Source: Erythrocercus mccallii
Taxonomy: Eukaryota > Chordata > Aves > Passeriformes > Dicruridae
DNA length: 64,000 nt
Assembly: GCA_013397435.1 (NCBI GenBank)
Contig: VZRG01000447.1
Location: 186,001-250,000 of the forward strand
Direction: 5' to 3'
The position numbers were made by a program, and so were the translations under genes. This document shows, in pieces, positions 36,996-49,100 of this stretch. Positions within the stretch are counted from its first letter, which is position 1. Each line of letters begins with the position of its first letter. The notes under the pieces are model-generated. The model saw nothing but the letters and a program-made list of their open reading frames with translations, was not told the origin of the DNA and made no database searches.

Positions 36996-39777
36996 TGTGA
37001 TGTGGTCAGAAAGCTAGTCCAGCGTGTCTCCCTGAGCTTGTGGGAGCCACATCTATGTTGTGAGCACAACTTTCCTCTCAGCATCCCTCCTGAGGGTAAA
37101 TGTCTCATGCCACTGAGCTCTATTCCCTTGTGGGTGCTCATGAGTACACATTTCCCTCATATTCCTTACAGTTGTTTTAGCCCCTGTGCCCAAACCCCAT
37201 GCAGCCTTGAATGATGGCATGTGGTCTTCCATGTTATTGATAATACATGCAAACAGGCTTTAAATTTGGCAGGATCTTAACAAGAACACATGGTTGCAGC
37301 CTTGGAACCAGAAATAACTGTACTACTCGTACAAACTACTACATGAGGTGTGAAACCACTACTTATCTTCTCAAAGATGGGCCAGGAAAGCACGGCCAGC
37401 ACGGGCAGGGACTGCAAAGCCTCTCTGTCAAAGGCCTCCATCTCCTGTGGAGATGGCTCCTTAGCTGCTACCCTGCAACTCCATCTGTTACGAAGTCACA
37501 GTTGTTGGCTCCAATCTGGCCAATACACTGGGAGGTGGATAAGACAGGAAATTGCATAGAGCTCATTATTCTTCTCTCTAATTAAGCCCAAGCCCTACTG
37601 AAATCTTTAGAGAATGACCCTGTTAAGTCAGTGGTCTTTAAACCAGGATGTCAAGACATCTTCATATCTTCTATTGTTTTGTGGGAGTAGGAGGCGCTGA
37701 GTAAAGTCAATGAGAGGAACAAAGAACTCCACAATGAAGCTCAGCTAATCCCTAATGATAAGTTTGATGTCTTCATGCCTCATGTACAAGAAGCCAGCAA
37801 TCCCTTCTGGCTACTATCTTTCAAGGGCTGGCTGGAGTGACTGCTCACTATGGTGGACAAAACTGCCAACACATTTGGTAAGATTTTTCTGCCTCCTGTA
37901 TTTCAGATGTTCTTGGTTGGAGGAGTGACTTCAGCAAGTCAGTGGTGTCACAACGATATCCAAATGATGCACCTTCCCTCCAGACCTGCACACACACCCT
38001 GGGTTGCAGTTCCTGCAGGCAGAAGGGCAACTTAGGGCCACATGGGACTGCCACCAAGGTCATGAACTGAGCCAGTCCCACAGTAGAGGCAGATGGGATC
38101 ACCCTCTCAGTGTGTTAAAGCTGTTTGACACTGAGGACACGTGGAAATCAGCAGGATTTTGCCTGTGAAATTTTTATAAGTTTGCTAGAGCACATGGAAG
38201 CTGTATAGCCTGGATCAAACTCTGCTGTCACAGCTCCAATGACACTCTACACTCTTTCAGGCCATGTGTCTCCCAGCACCTTGTGTCCTTCCTGCACTGA
38301 TCCTCTAAAAGCTGCTTAGATCTGTTCCCTGGAAATGGGAATCACTGCCTCATCTGTCTCTCCTGACAGCTACATCTGAGCTACTCAATGCTCTCTCTGT
38401 AGGTGATGGAAACAAATAAGAACTTATAGCATGTGCTTCATATGAACTCTGTTTTTGGAGGAATTAATTTGGTGTTATAAGTGCCCGTTTTCTTTTCATC
38501 ACCTTTAACAGGAATTTAGGGTAGCTTGCTCTGACACAGAGATCTTACTTCAGAAGACAATTGATATTACTTCAGCACCCCTAATGTGAAAAACACCACA
38601 CAGACCCTGTATAATTGTGTTTGGTTTCTTTTTTTTTTTTTTTTTGTGAAGGATTGTTAAAGCACATGGCAAGTTAAAGTGTGCAGTGTTTTGTACGTCT
38701 AGAAAACTTTCTGGATGGGCTGTTTTCTATTTTTCTGTTATCCTTGTACTGTATAGGCATGTTCAGTCTTTAATGAAAAATGTACAACTGGATCAGGGTA
38801 TTAATAATTTGTCAAGCTGCTTAAAAGGTGTAGAGGAAAATTTCAGCAAGTCTGCCATGCCCTGTTCTATTGACCTTCTCTTTTCATCAGTAAAAGCAGC
38901 AAATAAGAATTAGCAGGGGGTTTTCTTCTTAGCTTATGCTAACTCTCTTGGTGGAGAGGAAGATATTTGCCTAACCTAATAAGCAAGAATGTAGTGTTAG
39001 TTCTGGGAAGAAACAGGCTTTGAGAAAGACCATGGCATTTGGAGGAAGTTACCCTCTGTCTTCTGATCACAATAGATTTCCTGTACTTATTATAGTTTAT
39101 GTCCAGGTGCCTCTGGGAACTGCAACAAAGAGTTGCTGCCACTATCCCGTGACCAACAAATACATTGTACTCATAGTGTGTTTCCTGCCTGTGATAAGTG
39201 CATATGCAGTAACTGACCAGGTGATGTCACACCCATGCTTTTGCTGTGACATGCATTAAAACTTACAAGCAAGTCAGTCCTAGATAATATGCTCAAGAGA
39301 ATACTCTGTTGGTGGCTTGTGTTATATAATATGATGGACTTCTGACAAAAACAGGTTCTAGTATGCCAATTTGGACAACTGTGCCCAAATATTAACTCTG
39401 ATTGTTGGCAGAAGTCACATTTAAAATGCTTTGTATTCCCTTCTTAGACATATCCATTGTTCTTGTAATATAATTTTACATTGTCAGAACATATAAGTTG
39501 AAGGATAGTGCACATGAAAAATTCAGTGATTCCTGTATTTAGTTTTTAAAATCTGAAATATTTTTCACTTTCCATATTATCTCTTTTTCAAATCTCTTGA
39601 TACTTTGGTGATTCCTAGTGCTGGAAGGTCTGCTTTTTTCATCCATGTTTTCTCCCTAGGCATTGCTATATGATGGGAAAGTGTGAATATAGCTTTCTAA
39701 GCTGCAGTGTTACTAACAAAATCACAAAGATATTTTAGAGCTCAATTTCTGTTAAATAGTTGAACTTTCCCAAGTGA
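36996..39777. other. Noncoding sequence, no gene seen
   Basis: The longest frame is 112 codons (37247-37585 plus), overlapped by a second plus frame, and shows no motif. A T17 run lies at 38629-38645. A slightly GC-richer stretch at 37.0-38.4 kb has no recognisable exon or repeat. Confidence 0.55.
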
Positions 39778-40290
39778 TGCCTTGGGAAGGCTGACCTGGA
39801 GAGACTAGACAGAGCTAAGAAAATAATCAGGTATGTATTGAAAGGCCTTTAATGATACACCTTGGGCAGTACAAGAGCCTGGCCAGGGCTACACCCAAGG
39901 TAGACCCAAAATGGTCACAAAATGGACAACCTGTCACAAGGTCTCACACTTTTATAAGTTTGGGTCCATTTGCGTATTGGGTTTAATTGTCCAATTACAG
40001 CTTCAGGTTATGAAGTCCCATCCTTGTTTTCTCTCTTCAGTCCACCATTGTTTATGCTCTTGGGCCTGAAAACTTATAACAGTTGTCCTTGGTCTTAGCA
40101 GGAAAAGGATTTGCTTTGTCTATCTACTCTGTGAAGAGAGCTTACTAACATTTACTATGAGGCTCAGAACTACACCCCTAGGCAGCAAAGAATCTGAAAA
40201 ACATGAAAGCTGAAACTTAAGGCATCAAAATTTCACAAAAAGCTCTGTGACAAAGTACGAAACTTCCAATAGATGAAGTGGGCAAACCTC
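39778..40290 (-). mobile_element. LTR of a second endogenous retrovirus family, minus strand
   Basis: Read on the minus strand the block has the order expected of an LTR: a TATAAAAG box (plus positions 39949-39956), then about 100 bases downstream an ATTAAA (39848-39853) and an AATACA (39834-39839) that looks like a mutated AATAAA, then a terminal CA at about 39778. Words such as 'cttgggcagtacaagagcct' and 'ttgggtttaattgtccaatt' fit an LTR family I remember from songbird genomes. The U3 end near 40290 is a guess. No primer-binding site follows the CA end, so it is probably a solo LTR. Family name not assigned. Confidence 0.6.
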
Positions 40291-40873
40291 CAGATCCTAA
40301 ACAAGAGGCCTTCCTACTGACTGCTTGTCTCTCTGGGAAACACTGAAGCTATAACTAAGAGCAATAGGGAAGGGACAACCAACATTACCACAGACTTCTT
40401 ACAGTTACACAAATCAAACTGAGCTTCACAAGAGATACCAACAAAGAAGGATCCACAGTTAATAGCTGCGACCAAATCTGTGACTGCAATCTGGCAATGC
40501 TTTGCATCACCAGCATGTCACTAAGGACCTGGAGGTCTTTCTGCCTGGGAATTTCTTCTTGGTGTTTTTACATGATGTTAGTGCAAGTAGGTCTCTGAGC
40601 CTCTCATGATGTGCTCCAGTGTCTTCTACTGTGTATGCTGTGCAGGGGCTTCAGGGGAGACATATTGCAGTGGTTAGCTTGATTGAAGGCAACATCTTTC
40701 ACCTTGTCCAAAACTACAGAGTTGAATCCTTAGTTTATTTCTTATGTTTACTGATTTTTTTTTCCACAAAGGAATTCTTTTCCTATAAGTTTTGCTAATT
40801 GAGAAGCTGATATTAAGCTGCGGTTTTTGCACAATCCCATCCTTTAAAAAAAAGGAGCAAAAGACATTCTTTA
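40291..40873. other. Noncoding sequence, possibly still LTR-related at its left end
   Basis: No convincing frame. The left 100 bases could still belong to the LTR because its 5' boundary is unclear. A minus frame at 40674-41009 reads proline runs only because it crosses the (GGA)n tract. Confidence 0.5.
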
Positions 40874-40980
40874 CAAGAAGAGGAGGACATGGGATGGGGG
40901 CAGGGAATAATGAGGGAGGAAGAGGAGGAGGAGGAGGAGGAGGAGGAGGAGGAGGAGGAGGAGGAGGAGGTGAAGAGAGG
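40874..40980. repeat. (GGA)n microsatellite in a purine tract
   Basis: An uninterrupted GGA repeat of about 16 units lies at 40922-40970. It sits in a longer purine-rich stretch that also has four G-runs at 40891-40916 (loops of 2, 2 and 8 bases). Purine-pyrimidine mirror tracts like this can form triplex DNA, and GGA repeats can form G-quadruplexes. Frames here read poly-Glu, poly-Gly, poly-Ser or poly-Pro and are not genes. Confidence 0.95.
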
Positions 40981-41243
40981 GTTGTGCACATTTCCTGCCC
41001 ACACTTCAAAAAGGGCTCTCTTCTCCTGTATTATTTCCTTTCCCATTAGCTTCACTTTGTTGGCTTATGGTTACAAAATGCACCAGGAGTCAACTCCAGT
41101 GCAAACCTGATATTAAAAACTAACAGGCTAATGCCAGGGAAAACACACTCCGCTCCTGGTTTCAAAGACAGATTTTCTTTTTTCATAAGTGCAGCCATGC
41201 TTTTCTAATAAAAATTCATTAAACAATGGTTATGAAAGATGAA
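40981..41243. other. Noncoding sequence
   Basis: No gene or repeat seen in this short stretch between the purine tract and the G-quadruplex motif. Confidence 0.6.
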
Positions 41244-41296
41244 GGGTGGGGGAGGGGCAAGGGATAAAATCAAGTGAGTCCCTTTGAACTCACTTG
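41244..41296 (+). other. G-quadruplex motif followed by a perfect hairpin
   Basis: 41244-41263 fits the canonical pattern of four runs of at least three G with loops of 1, 1 and 3 bases. Seven bases later, 41271-41279 (CAAGTGAGT) and 41288-41296 (ACTCACTTG) are perfect inverted repeats around an 8-base loop. Both are seen directly. Any role in transcription, RNA folding or replication is inference. Confidence 0.6.
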
Positions 41297-41469
41297 AAAA
41301 AATACAAAAGCAAACAACCAAGCTGTTAGTGTCACACATTTCCCTCATGAACAGAGAGGCCTACCCAGGTTTGCTCACAGTCCAGGGAATAAAGATGAGT
41401 TAGGCACCTTATCTAACCCTCTCCCTCCAAAAACTGTAGGATTTCTATTCTGCAGACATGGATGTGGAG
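41297..41469. other. Noncoding sequence
   Basis: No gene or repeat recognised. Confidence 0.6.
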
Positions 41470-41660
41470 GCTCTTTTGTGTTGCTTCAGTTTACATTATT
41501 GTGGGTCTAAACGAGCCTCGTAAAGACTGCTTAATTCGTTTATGTAAAGTAAAAACAAATGTAGAAGCCCTCGCTATTTTTTATTGTTAACATCCCATTG
41601 GGAGGCAGGAGAGTAAATATTTTAGAAGTTTAAAGCAATCTACTTAAGCTTAATAATAAT
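41470..41660. promoter_or_regulatory. Candidate conserved noncoding element
   Basis: AT-rich, repeat-free stretch that still keeps several CpGs ('aaacgagcctcgtaaag', 'aattcgtttatg', 'ccctcgct') in a CpG-poor neighbourhood, with TTAAT/TTATTG-type homeodomain or Sox-like sites. CpG retention in AT-rich DNA can mean selection or lack of germline methylation. No alignment was possible. Confidence 0.3.
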
Positions 41661-42599
41661 GCTGGGTTTCAAGTAACAGAGAATACTAGAAGTCACTAGA
41701 AGATCAAAGATTATGCTGAGTTTTATAGCAAATCTGGGCAAAGATCTCCTGGGAGGGGTAAATCTTCAGAACTCTCCTTTCCCAGTCTTTCATAATGATC
41801 ATTTGACATCTATGGAACAAGAAAGTGAGGAAGAGAGAATTCAGGCACTTCTCCTGCGTCCAGAGAAACAGAAGGCTACAAAACTGAAGGAATGCTGACT
41901 TTTTGGCTAGCTTATATCTTAAAAATTATGAATTAAAAAAAAGAGAAAAAGCAAAATAAAAATAAATCTGTCAGTAATACCCTTTGTTTTCCTGGGTCAG
42001 TTTGTAATCTCATGTTAACTGATCTCTAAATAAGATTTCTGGCAATTTTCCTGGGTTTATGTTAAGCACTTGTACTTGTCAGCGAATATTCAGAATAATT
42101 TTCAGAATCATCTATTGAGAGACATTAGACACTCTTTACACTCTTCCCAGCCATGCTGTCCCTTTCATCTGAAATGAGAAGAGTGCTACATTTGGGCCAT
42201 GGGCATGACTGCACATTTAAGAAAAAAGGAGGGAGAAAAGGAAAAATGAGCAGAAGAACTGATAATGAGTGATGCCACATAAAAATACTGTAATATCAGG
42301 TATGTATATGTGTGGATGTGTTCAGAGGGATTGATATTTAGAGAGCATAATCAAGAATCTCTAACACAGGAACAGAAACTGGGCCACATTATTTTCCCAT
42401 GGCTGACAAACTTTCCACTGGCCCGGCTTCCAATTATAAAAACACTGGAGTCCTCAGCCATTACACCAAAGCTTGTAAATTTCCTAATGAATATTTAAAA
42501 TAACCCTATGGAGTTTTTTAATGTTAATGTATTTCAGCCTTTGACTAACATGAATATCCTACAGGGTTACCATCGTGTTTAGCTACATGGGTAGTTCCA
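41661..42599. other. Noncoding sequence, no gene seen
   Basis: Frames of at most 62 codons, no domain and no recognised repeat. Confidence 0.6.
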
Positions 42600-43120
42600 T
42601 TCTTTTATTTTAATGCTAAAATGTACTGCCAGAGAAAAAAAATAATAAATCTTTGTTTCATCTTCTCCTGGTGTACATTTTATGTTATTGTTTGATTTTT
42701 TTCTTTTTATGCCACAGTGAAGTTCCAGACACAGAGCAGATGCACACCGCCAGTTTCTTTCTAGGCTGTCTTACAGCACAAAAATGACATGTGCGCTCAC
42801 CCCACCCCCAAAAAAGCAATTATTGATAATCAATACCATAATAATGGCAAGCAGTGCTGTGTTTTTTCCTTGATAGCCAATTATGAGCAATTTACTAAAG
42901 TTGTCAACTCGTGGCAAAACAAATAGTGTTAATAGTATAGATTTCATAAAGACCTATCTGTCTTGTTATTGCTGTAGCCTGAGCGGTGTTCCAAGTTCAG
43001 GCTGGTAATGGAGCAATAACTCAGGTAGCGATGGAGAGAGTAACATTACCAACACTGCATGCCTTTGGAGCAGGGGGACTGAGCTCTGCTGCCATGCAAT
43101 ATGTCCAAATGTGATTCCCT
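42600..43120. promoter_or_regulatory. Candidate conserved noncoding element
   Basis: Repeat-free stretch with a dense set of AT-rich factor-like sites: 'caattattgataatcaatac' at about 42819-42838 contains overlapping ATTA, TTATTG and TGATAATC cores, and 'ccttgatagccaattatgag' follows near 42867-42886. Several CpGs are kept. The look resembles long-range developmental enhancers, but this is a composition-based impression only. Confidence 0.3.
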
Positions 43121-46100
43121 CCCCATAAATAGCTACCAGCTTTTTATAGGAAAGGTGGGGGACAATAATACCTAGAAATTTCTTGAGTACTTTTGGGGTG
43201 TTTTAAGATGGTGTGATAAACCATGGTGGTATTTTGAGAAGAATTTTGGAACTGTGAAGTTAATACTGTGTTTTTGATTGCTGACTTCAGGCCTGAAATG
43301 CAGGTAATCCAAGTCATGTGTTTGCATGGTATCTATCACAACAGGAACTTCTCAGTGCTACTGGCATGCCATTATGAGCCAAAGCAGTATGAAAGTGATG
43401 TTAATGTAGTAGATGAAAAGTTTGGTATCGAGTCAAACAGATTTCTTTCTGTCGATGACAGTTTTCCTAGGCCAGTTCTGTCAAAGTGCTTTAACTGTGG
43501 GAAATGTCTCTCATACATTGCAGCAAACATGACAGACTCCACCTTCTTGAGAGACACAGACATAGAGCTGATCCTGGCATTTCACTCTCACAAATGAGTT
43601 CTCACAAAGCAGGGCCACTTCCTCCTTTTCTGTGACAGAAAATGGCAGCAGAGAGAAGGGAAATAAAAAGCTTTGTGAATCTGAGGTGTTACGACCGGGG
43701 GAAAAGTTGTGAAGGAGGCAGGTTCCCTTCTCTGGTCCATGGAAAATTCACAGAAATGAAGGATGCTCATGTGGGGTCAGACATGATGAGTATATCTGCA
43801 CAGCTGAGGTTCACAATGAGTGGAGCTTTGCTTTATATCCTTAAAAGTGTGCTGAAATCTAGTCTGTTGCCAGCCAGAATGCTGACCATGTTGGTGCCAG
43901 CATGCTGAGAGGAAGCTCAGCTCATGGCTGACCTGCCCAAGTGGTCCATGTTCCTGCTGAAAGCTCCTAGAAGATGGGCAAGACTGCAGTGAGCATATAC
44001 CCACCCAGGCTGAGCTTAGCCCTTTACCTCAGTCCAGGCTTTGAGTTTGAACCTGAACTATAAAGCTAGTGTCCAGTCGAGATGATGACTTGAAAAGCCC
44101 CTTGGGGGAATGGGAATTCAGTGTACTCAGGTTTCTTTGTGTTCCAGCTCAGCTATCCATCTCTCTAGGAAGCCACCATTCCTAGTCCCAAGCTTTGCCT
44201 CTGTGTAGGTGCAAAAACAGGATGTGGAAACACAAGTATCAGCAACTGTTCAGTCCTGTGTACGAAAGACAGTGGTCCACAGAGAGTTTTCAAGCTGTGT
44301 CTTCTAAGAAGCACATAAATCCACAAAAGTAAGGTGTTGCTCCAGGAACAGAGGGAGAGGGAAAACAAGCCTTCTTGTAAACTCCTACTTTTCATTCCCT
44401 CTCAAAGATGTGTGAATGTGTGTGCGTATATTTAGTACTTAAATTAACTTTCCTCCATTTTTATCCCTTGCCTACTAAACATTGGAGTAGTGACACTGGC
44501 CTTCCATTTCCAAGGAGCTGGAAACAGCTGTGTCTGGTGAAATGTCTGCCACACACATGTGTGCTCCCTCACGACTGTCTGATGAGGGTCTGAACACAGC
44601 AGCAGCACTTGCTGTCAGTTTTTAGACACTGATCTGCTTTCTTTTAGTGCATCCTGGGCTTTGCAGCAAGTGCATGCTCCCCTCTGCCTCCCTAGGAGAA
44701 GCTGTAAGGGGTTTCTACACTGGGAACTGACTCCAAACGCTCCCTTAAGCTGCCTTGTCTGTTTTAATCTGTGATCCCCTTTCCCACATACTGGAACAGC
44801 TGCTCTGCTGCAAACTCCAGCTGGTGCTCATGGGGTGCCTTTAAACAGCTTGAAGTGTTTCTCTGCTGGAGACTGTGAACATCTCCTTTGCCATAATTCC
44901 ATCTGTGTGGCAGGGGTGGGGAGTTGGTGTCCCAACTTTTCTGGACAGTTTTACCAAGAAAATCTTTCTGGAAAATAAAGAGTTGATTGTTTTCTTTGTG
45001 CCTAATCTGTTTCTAGCTAAGCTAAACCTGGCAAGCAAATTTTAGGTGCCTCTTGAAGTGTTTGCAGATCTCACTCTCAAAGAGGAGGCAACTGGTTTTT
45101 GGAAAATAAAAAACAGCCTGCGCATGGAGGAAGAATTGGAATCAATTTTTCACATCAGGATGAAGGTCTGTTTGAAAGTTGAGGTTTGAAACTGAGATGC
45201 AGAATCAAGGATGGTAGTGCTGAAACCATGTTGAAACTCTGTTCCATGAGATTTCTTCACTAGCAGACATAAATTCTAGAAGCCAGATAGCCTTAAGGGA
45301 TTTCTATCATCTTGGGTTGTAGAGGAAAGAGAGCTGGAGTTGTCAGAGTCTTGTCATGTTGGATTTGTCGTGACACTGAAACAGAAGGGAAGTATGTCAT
45401 TACTTAGCAACAAATGGATGGATGTGGGGATTTATTCAGCAGATCAGAGCAATCTCCAAAGCCATTTAAAGAGATGAAGTGAGGAAGAGCAACCTCTCAA
45501 AGAGATTTCATAGACGAAGCTTAGTGAGACAATGTTAATGAAACCTGGCCAAGATGCTATCACTAGTACAGCTCTTCTTAAGCAAAGCATCCTATGATCT
45601 CTAACTGATCATAAGTTGTCAAAGGCAAAATATAGTTTTGCCAACAACAATAAATGAATAAACTGAAGGTGTGTCATCAATGAACTTTGCATTATTACCA
45701 ACACCATTTTTCCAGTCATGACCAGAGCAGCAAGGTATGTCTGAGTCATGAGGAACACAGCATAGCATGCAAGTAGAGAATCTAAGGAAACTTCAGATGG
45801 AAAATGGAAGATCAGAAGATCTAGGAAGGAAATACCTCATATAAAAATCCATCAGTTTGGAAAATGTTGCTCTTACGAGTCACTACATCTCTATCTATTA
45901 GTAGATGAAAGATTTTTTACTGTTTTTATGTACTTTCTCTCAAGATTGCTTGCCTGAAAATCATGTGGCATATTACTGATCCTTGTAGATTGGTTCTCTC
46001 TGCTTCCACATCTATAGGACAGTTGTCCCTCCTGGCTTTTCTCCAATGTCTGCTCTATGATGCTATAAAGCATGTTCACCATCTCACTCTAGGCCCTTAA

Positions 46101-49100
46101 TATATGTCTTAAATTAGTAGCACAGACTCTTGTTTCCTTCTGTGGCTTCCTCTAGATGGCCAAACAGAATATGAGCCCCAACTAGGTGATGTGAATGGTC
46201 CTCTGGAGCAGCATGTCTCTCCTTGTCTGTTTACAAAAAAGTTCTATAACTTCTATTCTAGTGCCTCACTTTGCAGGCCAGTGTGAGTAAATTTTCTCTG
46301 CAAGTTGTGTACTACTAAACCCATCTCATCAGTGATCGAATCTGTGAAAGGGTGCTGCTGGTAATGCACCATTTGGAAAAAAACCAGCAGTAAAACTCTT
46401 TGTCTTGAGTAATTTATTTCATACACTGCCTCTTTTCTGGCATGTGAATTGTGTGTTAATAGCTTGCAGTTTTCTCACATTTGCTGGTTATTTGAAACCA
46501 TTGTCTGAATAATTTCTATGAATAATTCTTCATCTGTAGGTATTTCACACTCATTTCACTGGGATTATTTGAAAACTGAAATTCATCTTTCAAGCTGAGT
46601 TAGTTTTTATTGGTCTCATGGATCATAAAATGTATTTATTTTCATGCAACTGACCATTGAAAAATAGCATGTATTGTCCCATGAAGAAAGACATTTGGGT
46701 GCATGGTGAGCAAATCTCATCTACTAGTAGGTTCTGTTCGGTTGGTTTAAATGAACCATCATTCACAGGAACAACCATAATATTAAACAAACTCACCAGT
46801 TCACCTAGCACAGGTAATCATACAGTAATTCAAACATTTGAGTAATGATTCAAAATAGTTTCAGATTTTTATGGTATAAATTAGCTGGGAAAAATTTTCG
46901 TTATGTTTTTGATCAAGTTGCAAGTCCTGAAAACGTTAGCCACTTTGTTGTGGACATTTTATTTCTCCTAAGGCTGGTGGATGTTGCATGTAGAAAAGTC
47001 AGAGAGAAAAAGAAAAAAGGAATATAAGAAAGGTAAGGTGTAAAACTGGAAGGAATATCAGGTCCCTGCCATCACCGAGTCTAGGCAATATTTTAAAGAG
47101 GAAAATTTAAATATTTATAAGCCTTAGAGAACAGTTTATTTTGGATTAGTTTTGCATATGAAAGTTTGGGTTGGTTTCTTTTTATCTCAGGAGGCTCTAC
47201 TCTGCCTGTTAGTCACTTCTCTGCAGGAGTACCTGAAGGAACTTCCTATTTCTTTTGTGAGTAAACTGCAAACATTCATATCAGCTGGCTGCTTCTTGTC
47301 CAGAAGTGAGACCATATGTGGAAGTCCATTTTAATATTTAAGTATTCTTTTTCATAACAGCAGTACCGTGCTGTATGGCATATTGTCTTCATTCACACTG
47401 GAGAAGTATTTTTTTTAATGTATGGTAGTGCTAGTGAATACTAGAATGACAGAAAGTCTTTTATCCCATCCTTCAAAATGCTTACCATGTAGTAATGTGC
47501 AATAAACAATGCAGTATCATCTACACCTGATCCAATCTAAATCCTGGAAATCAATTTTTATGAATCACTATTTGATTAACCAATTCAGAATCTTGTTTCT
47601 GCATTAAAAGTAGACAGGTCTTAAGCGTTCAAGGTCTGTCTTTCAAATGTTTTGAAATCTCCACCATACTGATATGAATGTTTCCACAGTGTACCATGGA
47701 TATAACATTTCTGTGCACACTATCTATCTTAGCTGGATCTTTTGAAGACTATTTCCCCTAAATGCAATGTTACTCTAAAACAAAGAGACTTTTGGATGTG
47801 AATTTTAGTTCTCTTTTTATTCACAGACCCCCAGCAGATAGCTGGCTGCCCAGCACAGTCTGAGACAGTAGGTTATGGCTTTGCTGTTGCAGAAATGCAT
47901 TTGGAGCAATATGTCATGTCCAACGCCACAGGTTTGCTGAATTAGTTGAGTAATACTGGAGGCATACATTACCTCCAGTGGGATGCCAGGAAAATCATAA
48001 AACTGAAGGGAGCATGGTTTCTGTCTCATTCTGGTGTGTGTTTATATAAGCTGCAGTGATGCTAACACCATGTCCTTGTCAAACAGTTTGTTCTGGTGCT
48101 CCACAGTCCCTGCTGTTAGAAAGAGACTCCTAGATATATCTTAAATCCTTCCATCCATTATTTCTGCCCACAATTTGCAAGTTCTCAAACACAAGTATCA
48201 GAAAGTGTTCTCTTTTCAGGGAACTTTTACATGTTTTAAGGCCCTTACTGAGTTTCTTCTCATGTTTATTCCCTAAGTACTTCAAGTTCCATCAGTACTT
48301 CCTTCATGTCAGATTGTGTCCCCTAGATTCTCATCTTTGTTAGTCTTTAAATTATACCTTCTTACAAATAACCTGAATAACAGGTTCTTGTGGTGACTTG
48401 CCTGCTAATGTGAAAGGAACTGGAAAACTTCATCTTGTAAACAATGGTTTTTTTATATGAAGTCTGGTACACTGATTGCTTCCTTCAGAATTGGCATGAT
48501 GTTCTTACCCTGATGCTAATGCAAAGATAATTCCTGATAGTATTACTAATAACTTCTGAATAAAACTCCCAGTTTCTAGCTGACTGTGCTTGAGTAGCTT
48601 AGCTGATCCATGGCCATTTCACTCTGTCATGCTATACCTATCTTCTACAAAACCCTGCCCAAAGCTTTACAATTTCCTTTAACTATGTGTGAGCACAGCT
48701 AGATGGAATATTTGGTATAGTATTATTGCCATGAGCTCAACTTGAACAAGTGCAACATATATTTATTACTTGAGAATGATCTAGAACAAATAGCTTTCCT
48801 CAGTCCCACAGTGAGGAAAAAGATGGTTTTCAATTTCTAAATTGTCAATTTGCTTTCAGCATTAGGTTCTCACAAGCTGTGTCCTGGTTATATGTGAGGA
48901 AATCCCACTTGTGCATAGCAATGCTACAGGATTTCATAATAGGTGAGGCCCAAAAGCAACATTTGCAAACAGAGATTGTGAGCTGAAGGAATACACAGTG
49001 TGTATTGCTCCTTTGCTACCTGTGGACTCAACTCCATTGGGGTTGGAACCAGACAAGGTGGTGGGCTGGGCTGGTCACCTGTCTGTGCTATAGAAAATAT

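Noticed and set aside
40674..41110. Frames encoding poly-Pro, poly-Gly, poly-Ser or poly-Glu
   Set aside because: They are all translations of the (GGA)n microsatellite in different frames.
43268..43597. 109-codon frame with a cysteine-rich stretch that might suggest a zinc finger
   Set aside because: The cysteines are spaced C-x2-C-x2-C with no paired C/H set at zinc-finger distance; the rest resembles no family.
48100..48400. Possible very old CR1/L3-type fragment, minus strand
   Set aside because: Only loose word resemblance; not enough ordered landmarks to call it.
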